The notes under the pieces: generated by a model
Database searches by the model: none
The model's input: only the letters and a program-made list of their open reading frames with translations
What the model was told of the DNA's origin: nothing
Shown: in pieces, positions 8,148 through 16,684 of the stretch
How positions within the stretch are numbered: position 1 is the stretch's first letter
Layout of the letters: each line of letters starts with the position of its first letter
Source of the DNA: LD21 sp963715785
GTDB lineage: Bacteria; Bacteroidota; Bacteroidia; Bacteroidales; VadinHA17
Direction: 5' to 3'
Assembly (NCBI GenBank): GCA_963715785.1
Contig: OY970276.1
Span: 2,604,001-2,668,000, forward strand
DNA: 64,000 nucleotides
Program-made: the position numbers and the translations under genes

Positions 8148-8754
8148 CAGGAATAGTGACCTTAAATCTGCAAGCTTTGCCGCCTCCGCGTAATGATTCA
8201 AGCAGCTCGACATTAACCGGAGTGCCTGTTATAAGTTTGTGAAACATAAATCCCACATATCCCACGGAACACTGGCAGTATGTTGGCGAGAGCCTGGCAG
8301 GCCCGTTTTCCAGCATCGGACAAAGACAATAACCGTCTGCTATTTTTAATCCTTTTGGGTTTCCGACGTAATTGAAAAATACCGTATTGCCTTCACGGTA
8401 TATATTTTCTTTGCCCAGTGATTTTTGCCAGTCACCTATCGTTGAATCAATTTCTTCGGTGCTACGAGGCTTAAGTCCTGAAAGTTCTCCATATGCTCCA
8501 GTGGCGCAGAGCGAACCATTTATCTGCATCAGCTTATTACAAGTCTCAGCGTCGAGATTTTTGTCCATCACATCCATAAACCGTTTAATCCAGTTTTGCG
8601 TAAATTCAATCTTTTTGCTGCAAGGTGTTTCTTCTGTAAGCACGTTTTTTACCGAAACCGGCATTGGAACTTCATTCACTGCCTGCATCCTGAGGGCACA
8701 ACCGCAGGCAATCCCTGAAGCCAGGAATTTCCTGAAAAATTCTGATCTTTCCAT
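8137..8754 (-). CDS. Cysteine-rich protein of unknown function (possibly DUF6144-like)
   Basis: This 205-residue protein begins with a hydrophobic stretch (FFRKFLASGIACGCAL) that could be an export signal. It contains about twelve cysteines, including CNKL, GYCLCPML, TYCQCSVGYVG and the terminal ACRFKVTIP. The pairs YCLCP and YCQCS suggest metal binding or disulfides. The C-terminal CRF-x-I ending resembles proteins grouped in DUF6144 and related hydrolase-like families, but I cannot confirm that. The gene stands alone and is convergent with the preceding one. Confidence 0.45.
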   Translation of the reverse strand: MERSEFFRKFLASGIACGCALRMQAVNEVPMPVSVKNVLTEETPCSKKIEFTQNWIKRFMDVMDKNLDAETCNKLMQINGSLCATGAYGELSGLKPRSTEEIDSTIGDWQKSLGKENIYREGNTVFFNYVGNPKGLKIADGYCLCPMLENGPARLSPTYCQCSVGYVGFMFHKLITGTPVNVELLESLRGGGKACRFKVTIPVNA

Positions 8755-8923
8755 CTTTTAAGAATTTATTTGATTTAGAGCAATATTCAGGTTAGAAAGT
8801 TCAAACTTAAAGATAAGAATTTCCAAAATCACAGTAGTAAGACCTCTGTGAAAGAATATACCCTTTCAGATGTTGCAAAATAATTCGGAATCCGATTTTC
8901 GCACCTATATGCCCGACATTCAA

Positions 8924-9055
8924 CCTCAGCCTCAGCCTTAGCCTCAGCCTCAACCTCAGCCTCAGCCTCAGCCTCAACCTCAACCTCAACCTCAGCCTCA
9001 GCCTCAGCCTCAGCCTCAACCTCAACCTCAACCTCAACCTTAACCTTAACCTCAG
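8924..9055. repeat. Hexanucleotide array block 1, 22 units of CCTCAR
   Basis: Exactly 132 bases in 22 in-phase six-base units. Most are CCTCAG or CCTCAA, with a few CCTTAG and CCTTAA variants near the edges. Variants are clustered (runs of CCTCAA beside runs of CCTCAG), as produced by slippage or local duplication. The reverse-complement unit is GGYTRA. Translated, it gives only Arg-Leu or Pro-Gln dipeptides, so it is not treated as coding. Confidence 0.9.
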
Positions 9056-9060
9056 GCTAA

Positions 9061-9150
9061 GGTAAAGGTAAAGGCAAAGGTAAAGGTAAAGGTAAAGGTA
9101 AAGGTAAAGGTAAAGGCAAAGGTAAACGTAAAGGTAAAGGTAAAGGTAAA
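9061..9150. repeat. Hexanucleotide array block 2, 15 units of GGTAAA
   Basis: Exactly 90 bases in 15 units of GGTAAA, with three variants (two GGCAAA, one CGTAAA). It is joined to block 1 by the 5-base spacer GCTAA, so the junction itself reads GGCTAA. The unit resembles the reverse complement of the flanking blocks (GGYTRA), so the middle block lies inverted relative to its neighbours and could pair imperfectly with them. Confidence 0.9.
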
Positions 9151-9166
9151 GAGGTTATATTCTAAT

Positions 9167-9232
9167 CCTTAGCCTCAGCCTCAGCCTCAGCCTCAGCCTC
9201 AGCCTCAGCCTTAACCTCAGCCTCAGCCTCAG
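9167..9232. repeat. Hexanucleotide array block 3, 11 units of CCTCAG
   Basis: 66 bases in 11 units: a first CCTTAG, one internal CCTTAA, and otherwise CCTCAG. It returns to the orientation of block 1 after a 16-base unrelated spacer. The array runs into the end of the proline dehydrogenase gene: on the minus strand the repeat unit GGCTGA supplies that gene's final glycine codon and its TGA stop. Confidence 0.9.
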
Positions 9233-10140
9233 CCTTTATAGAATATTGCCTTTATTATATGTGATGCCATTTTGGGATTTTCTTTCAGACGGCGGGTTGA
9301 ATAGCCAAACCACTGTTTCCCGAATGGCACATAGACTCTCATTCCATATCCGTCATTCACAATCTTTTCACGAAGTTTTGGAGTTACCCCATAGAGCATC
9401 TGAAATTCATACATTTCCTTCGGGACATTATATTTTTTGATGAGGTTGTATGCGCCTTCTATAAGAGGTTTATCGTGTGTGGCAATACCAACACGAATCT
9501 TATTTTTAAATATGAATTCGAGATCTTCGAGATAATGCTGATTAATTTCCTCATATTTTTTAAATGCTATCGATTCAGGTTCCACATAGATTCCCTTGCA
9601 CAGCCTGTAACTTACAGGAATGGGACCATTATTCAGGTCAAGCATGTTTTCGATGTCCTTCAGTGTTCTTCTCAGGTATGCCTGCAGAACTAATCCCACA
9701 TTGGCAGGAAACTCGCTCCTGAGCCTGCGGAAGAGAGCAATCTCATCGTCGGTGCATGGGGAGTCTTCCATATCGATTCTGATAAATCCGTTGTAGGAAG
9801 CTGCTTTTGCAACAATCTCCCGAATGTGGTTATAACAGATTTCTTTGTCGAGAAGTAAACCAAAACTGGTTGGTTTGAGCGAAAAATTCCCGTCGATATG
9901 ATTAGCGAATGATATATCGATCAGATTAATATATTCCTTCTTATTAGATTCCGCTTCATCAAGTGTCTTTATGAATTCACCAAGCACGTCGAGGGTTACT
10001 TTTATGTTTTTGCTGTTCAGATCCTTAGATACACGTAAAGCATCATCAAGAGTTTCCCCGGAAATGTAGGATCTGGAGAAAATCCAGATAAATTTCTTAG
10101 GAAAATAGGGTAATATAGCGGCTATAAATCTGTTGAACAT
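9229..10140 (-). CDS. Proline dehydrogenase (monofunctional)
   Basis: This 303-residue FAD-dependent TIM-barrel enzyme oxidises proline to pyrroline-5-carboxylate and passes electrons to quinone. It has the monofunctional PRODH pattern: FIRIDMEDS, LVLQAYLRRT, YRLCKGIYVEP, GIATHD, FQMLYGV, then MRVYVPFGKQWFGYSTRRLKENP near the C-terminus. No P5C-dehydrogenase domain follows, so a separate enzyme is needed for the next step. The last codons (Gly-stop) come from a unit of the adjacent hexanucleotide array. Confidence 0.9.
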   Translation of the reverse strand: MFNRFIAAILPYFPKKFIWIFSRSYISGETLDDALRVSKDLNSKNIKVTLDVLGEFIKTLDEAESNKKEYINLIDISFANHIDGNFSLKPTSFGLLLDKEICYNHIREIVAKAASYNGFIRIDMEDSPCTDDEIALFRRLRSEFPANVGLVLQAYLRRTLKDIENMLDLNNGPIPVSYRLCKGIYVEPESIAFKKYEEINQHYLEDLEFIFKNKIRVGIATHDKPLIEGAYNLIKKYNVPKEMYEFQMLYGVTPKLREKIVNDGYGMRVYVPFGKQWFGYSTRRLKENPKMASHIIKAIFYKG

Positions 10141-10342
10141 AATATGAATTTGTTATTAAAATAAATTAACTATCTTTTTCTCTGATTTAAAGATGCTAAT
10201 AAAACAGATCTCAAAATATATTTTAATGACCTTTGTCATTCAAAAAACATGAAAAAAGCATGATTCCGGATATTCTGAAGAAAGTTTTTCACTTTATGCA
10301 ACCTTTTATTTTTTTAAAAAGTCTTAGCATTGTCCTCAGTTT

Positions 10343-10906
10343 ATGATGAGTGACCAGCAAATAATAGAGTTGTGTGCTAAACATGACAGAAAAGCACAAC
10401 AGGAGCTGTACGACAGGTATTCACGTCTGCTGCTTGGAGTATGTTTAAGGTATGCAGCAGACAGGGCAGAAGCAGAAGATATTCTGCAGGAAAGTTTTTT
10501 GAAGATATTTTTTAATATAAGCGATTACTCAGGTTCGGGTTCTTTTATCGGCTGGTTAAGAAAAATTGCTGTAAATACGGCTTTGACGAATTATCAGAAA
10601 AACCTTAAATACAGGTATCATGTTGAGATTGAAGAATATGTTTCTGTTGAAACAGGGGTTACAAGCTTTGAGGAAGACTTTTTTACTTCCGATGAGCTAT
10701 TCCGGGTGCTACAGGAATTGCCGGCCGGTTATAGAATGGTTTTCAACCTTTATGCAGTGGAAGGTTATAAACATAAGGAAATAGCTGAGATGCTGGGTAT
10801 AGATACCAATACATCTAAATCGCAGTATAGCAGGGCAAAAGCAGTTATAAGAGATAAACTTGAAAAGCTTAGAAAATTAAAAGGAAGTTATTCCGAAAAT
10901 GGCTGA
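10343..10906 (+). CDS. ECF-type RNA polymerase sigma factor
   Basis: This 187-residue protein has the two helical regions of a group 4 sigma factor. Region 2 spans about residues 10-75, with AEDILQESFLKIFFNI and the -10-recognition GSFIGWLRKIAVNTALTNYQ. Region 4 spans about 120-175, with LPAGYRMVFNLYAVEGYKHKEIAEMLGI and the SKSQYSRAK helix. Its stop overlaps the start of the following gene by 8 bases, so the two are translationally coupled. That neighbour is a single-pass membrane protein sitting where an anti-sigma factor would be expected. Confidence 0.9.
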   Translation: MMSDQQIIELCAKHDRKAQQELYDRYSRLLLGVCLRYAADRAEAEDILQESFLKIFFNISDYSGSGSFIGWLRKIAVNTALTNYQKNLKYRYHVEIEEYVSVETGVTSFEEDFFTSDELFRVLQELPAGYRMVFNLYAVEGYKHKEIAEMLGIDTNTSKSQYSRAKAVIRDKLEKLRKLKGSYSENG

Positions 10907-12263
10907 TTCATCAGTCAGACAGATAAAGATTGAATTGAAAGCGAAAAATCAAAATATTAATGTAAGGGAGTTATTCCGCCAGAACCTCGAGTATGCAGAG
11001 GTAATTCCTGATCCGGAACTCAGATCGAGGCTTATGCGTAAGGTAGCCAGAAAGGAATTCCTGCATTTTAATCTTGCCAGGTTAAATATCTTCTATCTCG
11101 GAGGGATCATGGTTACCGGAATAACTGCGGCAGTCTTACTTTTTTCAGGTAAAGAAAAACCAGGTCTTTTAAACACTTCTCCCAACTTATATGGTGAAGA
11201 AAGAGCCGACACTATCAGCTATCTCCAAATTCCTGTTTCCCGGCCGTTAAAAGAAAAACCTGTAACAGCTGAATCGTTTGACAGTGAGTCTTTAAGACCC
11301 GGCAAAATCTCACGAATTTCAGGCAACCTGAAAGCTGAGCCTTCTAACGTCCGTGCCCTTAATGGAATTGTTACTCCTGTGGGTGCACACATTACAAACT
11401 CATTTTCTAAAAATAATTTATTTCCAGAAGCTAAAACTGATAATAAAAAGCTAAGGAATGAACTAAGCTCACTTCCCATTGATCCTGCCGTTACAGCTGG
11501 GTGCGCTCCCCTCAGGGTTAAGTTTGGCTTTCCTTCAACTCTTTATGATTCATGCAGGTGGACATTTGGAGATGGCGGATATTCGAATAATGCAGAACCT
11601 GAATGGATATTCGATGTGGAAGGCGATTACAAAGTTGTCCTGGATCTTTTCATGCATGATGGAAGACATTTATCCTCTACGGCTTCCGTTACAGTTCATC
11701 CAAAGCCTAAAGCACGTTTTGAAATTTCTCCTGTAAAAGGACTTAATACAGAAGATGAGATTCGTATTATGAATTATTCTACTGATGCTGTACAGTTCAG
11801 TTGGGATTTTGGCGACGGAACTAAATCTGAATCCTTTGAACCCAAACACACTTATGTGAAATATGGCAGTTACAATGTCAGACTGGTAGCATATTCGGAT
11901 CTGGGCTGCACCGACTCTGTCACCGTTTCGAATGCCCTTTCAGCTTCAGGATATTTTATTGAGTTCCCAAATGCCTTTATCCCAAATACTCAGGGGCCTT
12001 CAGGTGGCTACTATTCAACTAAAAGTGATGAGGCTGCCCAGGTGTTTCATCCTTCTTCTGCAGGAGTAAATGGATTTCAGCTTAAGATATTCAGCAAACT
12101 CGGCATCCAGATTTTTGAGAGCAATGATATTAACATTGGCTGGGATGGGTATAATAACGGCCAGTTATGCGAGCCGGGGGTATATATCTGGAAAGTAAGA
12201 GGCAAATTCAGAAATGGCGAACCTTTCATAAAAATGGGTGATGTGACTCTGCTTAAGAACTGA
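10899..12263 (+). CDS. Single-pass membrane protein with PKD repeats and CHU_C-type C-terminal domain
   Basis: This 454-residue protein has a charged N-terminal cytoplasmic segment of about 62 residues and one membrane segment (about 63-83). A low-complexity linker to about 190 follows, then two PKD-like domains carrying WTFGDG and SWDFGDG. A C-terminal ~100-residue domain runs FPNAFIPN ... LKIFSKLGIQIFES ... GVYIWKVRGKF, the gliding-motility-associated (CHU_C, type B T9SS) pattern. There is no cleavable signal peptide. Coupling to the sigma gene upstream and the PorP/SprF gene downstream suggests an anti-sigma or sensor role with a surface-directed ectodomain. The domain calls are firm; the signalling role is inferred. 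Confidence 0.75.
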   Translation: MADSSVRQIKIELKAKNQNINVRELFRQNLEYAEVIPDPELRSRLMRKVARKEFLHFNLARLNIFYLGGIMVTGITAAVLLFSGKEKPGLLNTSPNLYGEERADTISYLQIPVSRPLKEKPVTAESFDSESLRPGKISRISGNLKAEPSNVRALNGIVTPVGAHITNSFSKNNLFPEAKTDNKKLRNELSSLPIDPAVTAGCAPLRVKFGFPSTLYDSCRWTFGDGGYSNNAEPEWIFDVEGDYKVVLDLFMHDGRHLSSTASVTVHPKPKARFEISPVKGLNTEDEIRIMNYSTDAVQFSWDFGDGTKSESFEPKHTYVKYGSYNVRLVAYSDLGCTDSVTVSNALSASGYFIEFPNAFIPNTQGPSGGYYSTKSDEAAQVFHPSSAGVNGFQLKIFSKLGIQIFESNDINIGWDGYNNGQLCEPGVYIWKVRGKFRNGEPFIKMGDVTLLKN

Positions 12264-12461
12264 TCGGCCGGTTTATGGAACATATAAAATATTTAGGTTT
12301 TTAGGCTTACTGATATATCAGACAATCGTGCATATATTTCCCCGTTAATTAAAATATATGAGGCAAGACGAATCTTTTAGACGTAAAATTCGTTAAATCA
12401 TATAAGATTTTAAATTCATTTGACTATTTTCGTCAATGTAAACCTAACGGGATCGATTTTG

Positions 12462-13448
12462 ATGAAGCGGATTATATATTCAATCATACTGTCATTCATC
12501 ATAATTACAGATAGTTTTGGTCAGGATCCTACATTCTCCCAGTTTTATGCCAATGCCCTGTATCTTTCACCTTCCTTCACCGGAGCAACGAACGAATACA
12601 GGTTTGCCCTGAATTACAGGGATCAGTGGCCCTCTGTACCCGGGGTGTTCAATACTTACAGCATTTCTTTCGATAAGGCACTGCCTAATTTCAATTCAGG
12701 AATAGGGGTTCTTGCAACTTATGATGTGGCAGGATCAGGAAACCTGAGCACAACAAATATCGGACTGCTTTATTCTTACGATTTTAATATTAATAAAACA
12801 TGGCATGTGAGACCAGGGATTAATTTCAAATTCTATTATCTCGGCCTCGATATCGGGAAACTTGTCTTTAACAGTCAGATAACCGGCAGCGGCACTACAC
12901 CTGCTATTACTCCGCCTCCTTTCGATAATGTAGCTGATGTGGATTTTGCGACATCGGCGCTGGTATATAATGAAAGGACCTGGGCTGGAATTACATTAGA
13001 TCATCTTCTGAAACCGAAAACATCTTTTTATGGAGACGATGCAACTGTACCCGTTAAAATTAATTTTTATGGCGGCACTCAGATCTTAAAAAAGACTCGG
13101 TTGCGCCAGAAATCACTCGATGTTCTCTCTGTAGCTTTAAATTTTCAAAAACAAGGTAAATTCTACCAGTCTGACCTGGGGCTGTATTATTATAAGGATC
13201 CGTTAATATTCGGAGTCTGGTACAGAGGAATACCCTTTGCCACATCCCAGGCAGGAGATGCTATCATTGGCCTGATTGGAATAAAAACCAGTCAGCTGCA
13301 TATCGGATACAGCTACGACTTTACAATTTCAAATCTGATAGGCTCTACTGGTGGGGCACATGAGATTTCCATGGTTTATGAATTCAATAATCTCTCGCTT
13401 GGTCAGCTTAAAAAGCGGATCAGGGCAATTCCATGTCCCGAATTTTAG
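12462..13448 (+). CDS. PorP/SprF family type IX secretion outer-membrane protein
   Basis: From the ATG at 12462 the 328-residue protein starts with a signal peptide (MKRIIYSIILSFIIITDSFG) and the family hallmark QDPTFSQFYANALYLSPSFTGA. NYRDQWP and beta-strand-rich sequence follow to the C-terminus. PorP/SprF proteins are beta-barrels that assist secretion or anchoring of partners bearing CHU_C (type B) C-terminal domains. The gene immediately upstream encodes such a domain, so the two are likely a matched pair. A 14-codon upstream extension is possible but would spoil the signal peptide. Confidence 0.9.
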   Translation: MKRIIYSIILSFIIITDSFGQDPTFSQFYANALYLSPSFTGATNEYRFALNYRDQWPSVPGVFNTYSISFDKALPNFNSGIGVLATYDVAGSGNLSTTNIGLLYSYDFNINKTWHVRPGINFKFYYLGLDIGKLVFNSQITGSGTTPAITPPPFDNVADVDFATSALVYNERTWAGITLDHLLKPKTSFYGDDATVPVKINFYGGTQILKKTRLRQKSLDVLSVALNFQKQGKFYQSDLGLYYYKDPLIFGVWYRGIPFATSQAGDAIIGLIGIKTSQLHIGYSYDFTISNLIGSTGGAHEISMVYEFNNLSLGQLKKRIRAIPCPEF

Positions 13449-13520
13449 CTTTTATACCTGGCTCCCAATTTCGCCATTCTAAATTTTCCGGGTTCCGCCA
13501 TTCACATTTATTTATTTGTT

Positions 13521-13528
13521 TATATTTG
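13521..13528 (+). promoter_or_regulatory. Candidate -7 promoter element for ompH-like gene
   Basis: TATATTTG matches the Bacteroidota -7 consensus TAnnTTTG and lies 35 bases before the ATG at 13564. No good -33 TTG is found at the expected distance. Confidence 0.35.
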
Positions 13529-13563
13529 CGGCTGACTAATGTTTAACAAATATTCAATTTAAA

Positions 13564-14163
13564 ATGAAGAATCTATCTGTAGCTCTGTATGCTGTACTGT
13601 TTGTCGCTGTAATTGGTCTGTATTTTCTGCATTTTTCAGGCAATAATAAAACTCACAAAAGCGAGACGAAAAGCAGCGTAGCCGGTACGTCCGGACAAGG
13701 AATTGCTTATGTGAATATCGATACAGTTATTTTTAAGTTTGATATGTTCAATGACAGAAGAAATGATCTGATGGCAAAGCAAAAGAGCGCCGAAGCAGAA
13801 CTTAATTCAAAAGCTTCTCAATATCAGAAAGATGTAAAGGACTACCAGGATAAAGCAAACAAGGGTCTGATAACCAGGGCAACTGCAGCACAGATAGAAC
13901 AATCACTTGGTCAGCAGCAACAGGAACTTGTATCATTACGCGATAAGCTACAGGCCAACCTCGTTGATGAAGAACAGGTTATGAATCGTCAGATACTCGA
14001 GTATATTACAAAGTTTCTGGAAGAGAACAGATCGGAATACAACTATCAGTATATCCTGGGAAAAAGCTTCGGAAACGAAGTTCTTTATGGTGATAGCTCC
14101 CTGGATATAACTGACAGGGTACTTGCCGCGATCAATAAGAAATATAAGGCAGAGAAAAAATAG
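13564..14163 (+). CDS. OmpH/Skp family periplasmic chaperone
   Basis: This 199-residue protein has an N-terminal hydrophobic signal or anchor (about residues 5-25), then GIAYVNIDTVIFKFDMF, the conserved beta-strand opening of OmpH/Skp. A long Gln/Lys-rich coiled coil follows (about 70-145) and a short returning C-terminal strand region. Skp-type chaperones hold unfolded outer-membrane proteins in the periplasm. It is followed after 5 bases by a glycosyltransferase gene, so they form one transcription unit although no functional link is obvious. Confidence 0.85.
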   Translation: MKNLSVALYAVLFVAVIGLYFLHFSGNNKTHKSETKSSVAGTSGQGIAYVNIDTVIFKFDMFNDRRNDLMAKQKSAEAELNSKASQYQKDVKDYQDKANKGLITRATAAQIEQSLGQQQQELVSLRDKLQANLVDEEQVMNRQILEYITKFLEENRSEYNYQYILGKSFGNEVLYGDSSLDITDRVLAAINKKYKAEKK

Positions 14164-14168
14164 CAATA

Positions 14169-15434
14169 ATGGGTTTTGCCTCAACCTATCTTAAAGAAAG
14201 GGCACTGTTCCCTCAGAAAATTGAAGAGGCTGTTGATAAGAGAACCGGCATAATTGTGGTAGTTCCTGCCTACAATGAGACCGGAATAACCAGAATGCTC
14301 GATTCTCTTTCGCACTGTTTGGAACCGGAATGCGGCATCGAAGTTATTATTGTTATAAACGCTCCGGATGATGCCACCAGTGAGTGTTTGGAGAATAATA
14401 GATTAACTTTCAATAACATAGAGAGCTGGAAGAGAAAAAATGTTAATACATTCTTCCGGCTTTTTGCTTTGATGATCGACCATCCGTCAATACAGAGATG
14501 GGGCGTCGGGCTGGCCAGAAAGACCGGCATGGATGAGGCTGTCCGGCGTTTCAATTCAATTAACAAGCCGGAAGGTGTAATTCTTTGCCTTGATGCTGAC
14601 TGCACTGTAGAGCAAAATTATTTTATTTCTGTTTATAATGAATTGGCGGAAAACACTGACCGATCAGCCTGTTCAATTTATTTTGAACATCCTCTTGCAG
14701 GAAACGACCATTCCCAAAGCACATATAAATACATTATTTTATATGAGCTTCATCTTCGTTACTTTTACCAGGGCTTGATCTTCGCAGGCTTTCCTTATGT
14801 TTTTCATACTGTCGGATCATCACTGGCCGTAAAGGCACTTCCATATGTTAAGGCAGGAGGTATGAACAGAAAGCAGGCTGGTGAAGATTTTTATTTTATA
14901 CAGAAGCTTGTACCGGCAGGAGGCTATTTCAGCTTAAATTCAACTATCGTATACCCATCATCTAGAGCTTCCGGCAGAGTGCCATTCGGTACCGGTGCAT
15001 CAATCGAAAAGCTTTGCAGAGATGGAAGCTTAACAGTGTTGACCTATAACTTCCTTGCGTTTAAAGAGCTCAGGACTTTTTTTAAACAGACGGATCTGTT
15101 TTTCGAATTGTCCCTTCCTCTCCTGAAAGAACACTTCAATCAGATCCCTGAGACCATCAGAAGATTTTTGGATGAAGAGGAATGGATTGAGAAAATAAGG
15201 GAGGTGAATGCCAATACATCGGGAATACAATCATTCAGAAAACGGTATTACGGTTGGTTCAACATGTTCAGGATTGTTAAGTACCTGAATTTTGTCCATA
15301 TGGATTTGCTTGACAAGCAGGCTGTTGATATTTCGGCTGACAATTTATTGCACCATAAGGGAATAATTTTGGATTCAAAAACACCTCTTGATCTGCTAAA
15401 ATATTACAGGAAGATGGAAAGGCCTGCGATATGA
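14169..15434 (+). CDS. Family 2-like glycosyltransferase
   Basis: This 421-residue protein has a GT-A fold opening with IIVVVPAYNET, a VIIVINAPDDAT strand, and the metal-binding acidic motif LCLDADCTV near residue 143. The later GEDFYFIQKLV segment fits the catalytic ED position of GT2 enzymes. The C-terminal ~130 residues are helical and have no recognised fold. There is no membrane segment. Donor and acceptor sugars cannot be read from the sequence. It is linked by a 5-base gap to the OmpH-like gene. Confidence 0.75.
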   Translation: MGFASTYLKERALFPQKIEEAVDKRTGIIVVVPAYNETGITRMLDSLSHCLEPECGIEVIIVINAPDDATSECLENNRLTFNNIESWKRKNVNTFFRLFALMIDHPSIQRWGVGLARKTGMDEAVRRFNSINKPEGVILCLDADCTVEQNYFISVYNELAENTDRSACSIYFEHPLAGNDHSQSTYKYIILYELHLRYFYQGLIFAGFPYVFHTVGSSLAVKALPYVKAGGMNRKQAGEDFYFIQKLVPAGGYFSLNSTIVYPSSRASGRVPFGTGASIEKLCRDGSLTVLTYNFLAFKELRTFFKQTDLFFELSLPLLKEHFNQIPETIRRFLDEEEWIEKIREVNANTSGIQSFRKRYYGWFNMFRIVKYLNFVHMDLLDKQAVDISADNLLHHKGIILDSKTPLDLLKYYRKMERPAI

Positions 15435-15510
15435 CGCATTTTGACACTTTATTGAATTTGAGGGTAATTGAAATGTGATACCGTAAAGTATTCAATACAA
15501 AAATCTGGTC

Positions 15511-15852
15511 CTATTTATTATTTCTGTTAATCTTACTGTCCTCTGAGGGAGTCAGAATAATATAGAGATCTTCATCAGGTTTCTTCATGTGGTATTGTTC
15601 CCTTGCAAATTTTTCAAGGTTATGATTATCTGTCTTTAATTCATGAAGCTTCTGTTTGTCCTGTTCGATACGCTTCATATAATACTCCCTGTCGATCTTG
15701 AGCTTATGGAGCTCTCTCATGTCTTTGTATCTGGCTATAAGGTTATTAGAATCAAGAAGGGTAACCCAGACAACAAAGATTATGATCGTCAGGACATATT
15801 TATTCCGGAGTATCGGTGGTATTTTTTCAGTAAAATTAAACCTTATAATCAT
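15511..15852 (-). CDS. FtsB/DivIC family septum formation protein
   Basis: This 113-residue bitopic protein has a short basic N-terminus, one membrane segment (about 18-35, YVLTIIIFVVWVTLL), then a coiled coil (about 38-85). It ends in a motif of the FtsB/DivIC type: NLEKFAREQYHMKKPDEDLYII. It would join FtsL/FtsQ homologues in the divisome. It is the last gene of a minus-strand run (thiF-like, thiS-like, this gene), 23 bases after the ThiS-like stop; that pairing is probably positional rather than functional. Confidence 0.85.
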   Translation of the reverse strand: MIIRFNFTEKIPPILRNKYVLTIIIFVVWVTLLDSNNLIARYKDMRELHKLKIDREYYMKRIEQDKQKLHELKTDNHNLEKFAREQYHMKKPDEDLYIILTPSEDSKINRNNK

Positions 15853-15875
15853 AGCACAAACCTACATTATTTTTT

Positions 15876-16079
15876 CTAACCGCCACTCATAAGATATAAC
15901 ATCTGTACATCATCGTTTTCCTTTATAAATGTAGAATCGTATTCTTCTTTAGCAATAAAAATCCCGTTTATCTTGATTATTCTCATTTTGAATGAGAATT
16001 TCTTCAATATCAGCATTTCACTGACACTCATAATATCCCTGCTGAATTCTTCTTCCCTGTTGTTTAAATGGATCTTCAT
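15876..16079 (-). CDS. ThiS/MoaD-like sulfur carrier protein
   Basis: This 67-residue beta-grasp protein ends in LMSGG; the exposed Gly-Gly tail is the site of adenylation and thiocarboxylation. KINGIFIAKEEYDSTFIKENDDVQMLYLMSGG follows the ThiS pattern in its second half. The ATG at 16079 gives the family length; a TTG at 16100 overlapping the stop of thiF is the alternative. It is coupled to a ThiF-like activating enzyme and lies next to a tungsten AOR gene. It may therefore serve as sulfur donor for molybdopterin rather than thiazole synthesis. No other thi genes are present. Confidence 0.7.
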   Translation of the reverse strand: MKIHLNNREEEFSRDIMSVSEMLILKKFSFKMRIIKINGIFIAKEEYDSTFIKENDDVQMLYLMSGG

Positions 16080-16096
16080 TGCATTGAATAAGTTAG

Positions 16097-16684
16097 TCAA
16101 TTATATCCCATAAGAAGTTCAATAACAATATTCGCCTGCATATTGGCAACAATAGCAACACGGGAAGCAACAGGTGGTAATTCATCAGAAACTTCTGAAT
16201 TTTCATCTCCGCATACATAAAGAGAATCATCAAGCTTCCTGCTGAAAATTTCATTGGTTTTTCCCCAGCCGGCCATGCCTGATCCGACGATTACCGGAAT
16301 ACCAGGCATTTTCGTCTGAACAGCTTCAATAAACATCTGTTTCATCAGTGCACTGTCAAGTGCCTCGACAATAATATTGCAACCGGAGTATATCTCATGA
16401 ATGTTGTTTTTATCAAGCTTCTGCTGATGGATCACGACTGAAACAGCAGGATTAATTCGTGCTATATTCTGTTTTAGTGCAACTGTTTTCAATAATCCTA
16501 TCTGTTCCACGAAATAATACTGACGGTTGAGGTTTAGCTCTTCAACAATATCAAAATCTGTAATTACCAGAGTACCAATACCGCTTCTGGCAAGAGCAAC
16601 AGCGCAGTTTGAGCCAAGGCCTCCGGCGCCAGCAATTCCAACCCTGAATTTTGATAGATGAGCCCTGATTTCAGAGATTCTCAT
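16097..16684 (-). CDS. ThiF-family sulfur-carrier adenylyltransferase
   Basis: This 195-residue E1-like enzyme has the nucleotide-binding GIAGAGGLGSN, an acidic strand end (VITDFDIVEELNLNRQYY, which carries the conserved Arg), and VEALDSALMKQMF. The LYVCGDENSEVSD ... PPVASRVAIVANMQANIVIELLMG ending is typical of the short ThiF family 2. It would adenylate the C-terminal glycine of the ThiS-like carrier encoded directly downstream. The CxxC zinc pairs of MoeB/long ThiF are absent. It is divergent from AOR across a 201-base gap. Confidence 0.8.
   Translation of the reverse strand: MRISEIRAHLSKFRVGIAGAGGLGSNCAVALARSGIGTLVITDFDIVEELNLNRQYYFVEQIGLLKTVALKQNIARINPAVSVVIHQQKLDKNNIHEIYSGCNIIVEALDSALMKQMFIEAVQTKMPGIPVIVGSGMAGWGKTNEIFSRKLDDSLYVCGDENSEVSDELPPVASRVAIVANMQANIVIELLMGYN

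Noticed and set aside
8807..9037. Minus-strand open frame encoding a long Arg-Leu dipeptide run
   Set aside because: It is the translation of the CCTCAR array; composition is pure repeat, it lacks a normal start context, and the other frames are equally open through the repeat.
8924..9232. CRISPR-like array
   Set aside because: Units are six bases long and contiguous, with no spacers, and no cas genes are nearby.
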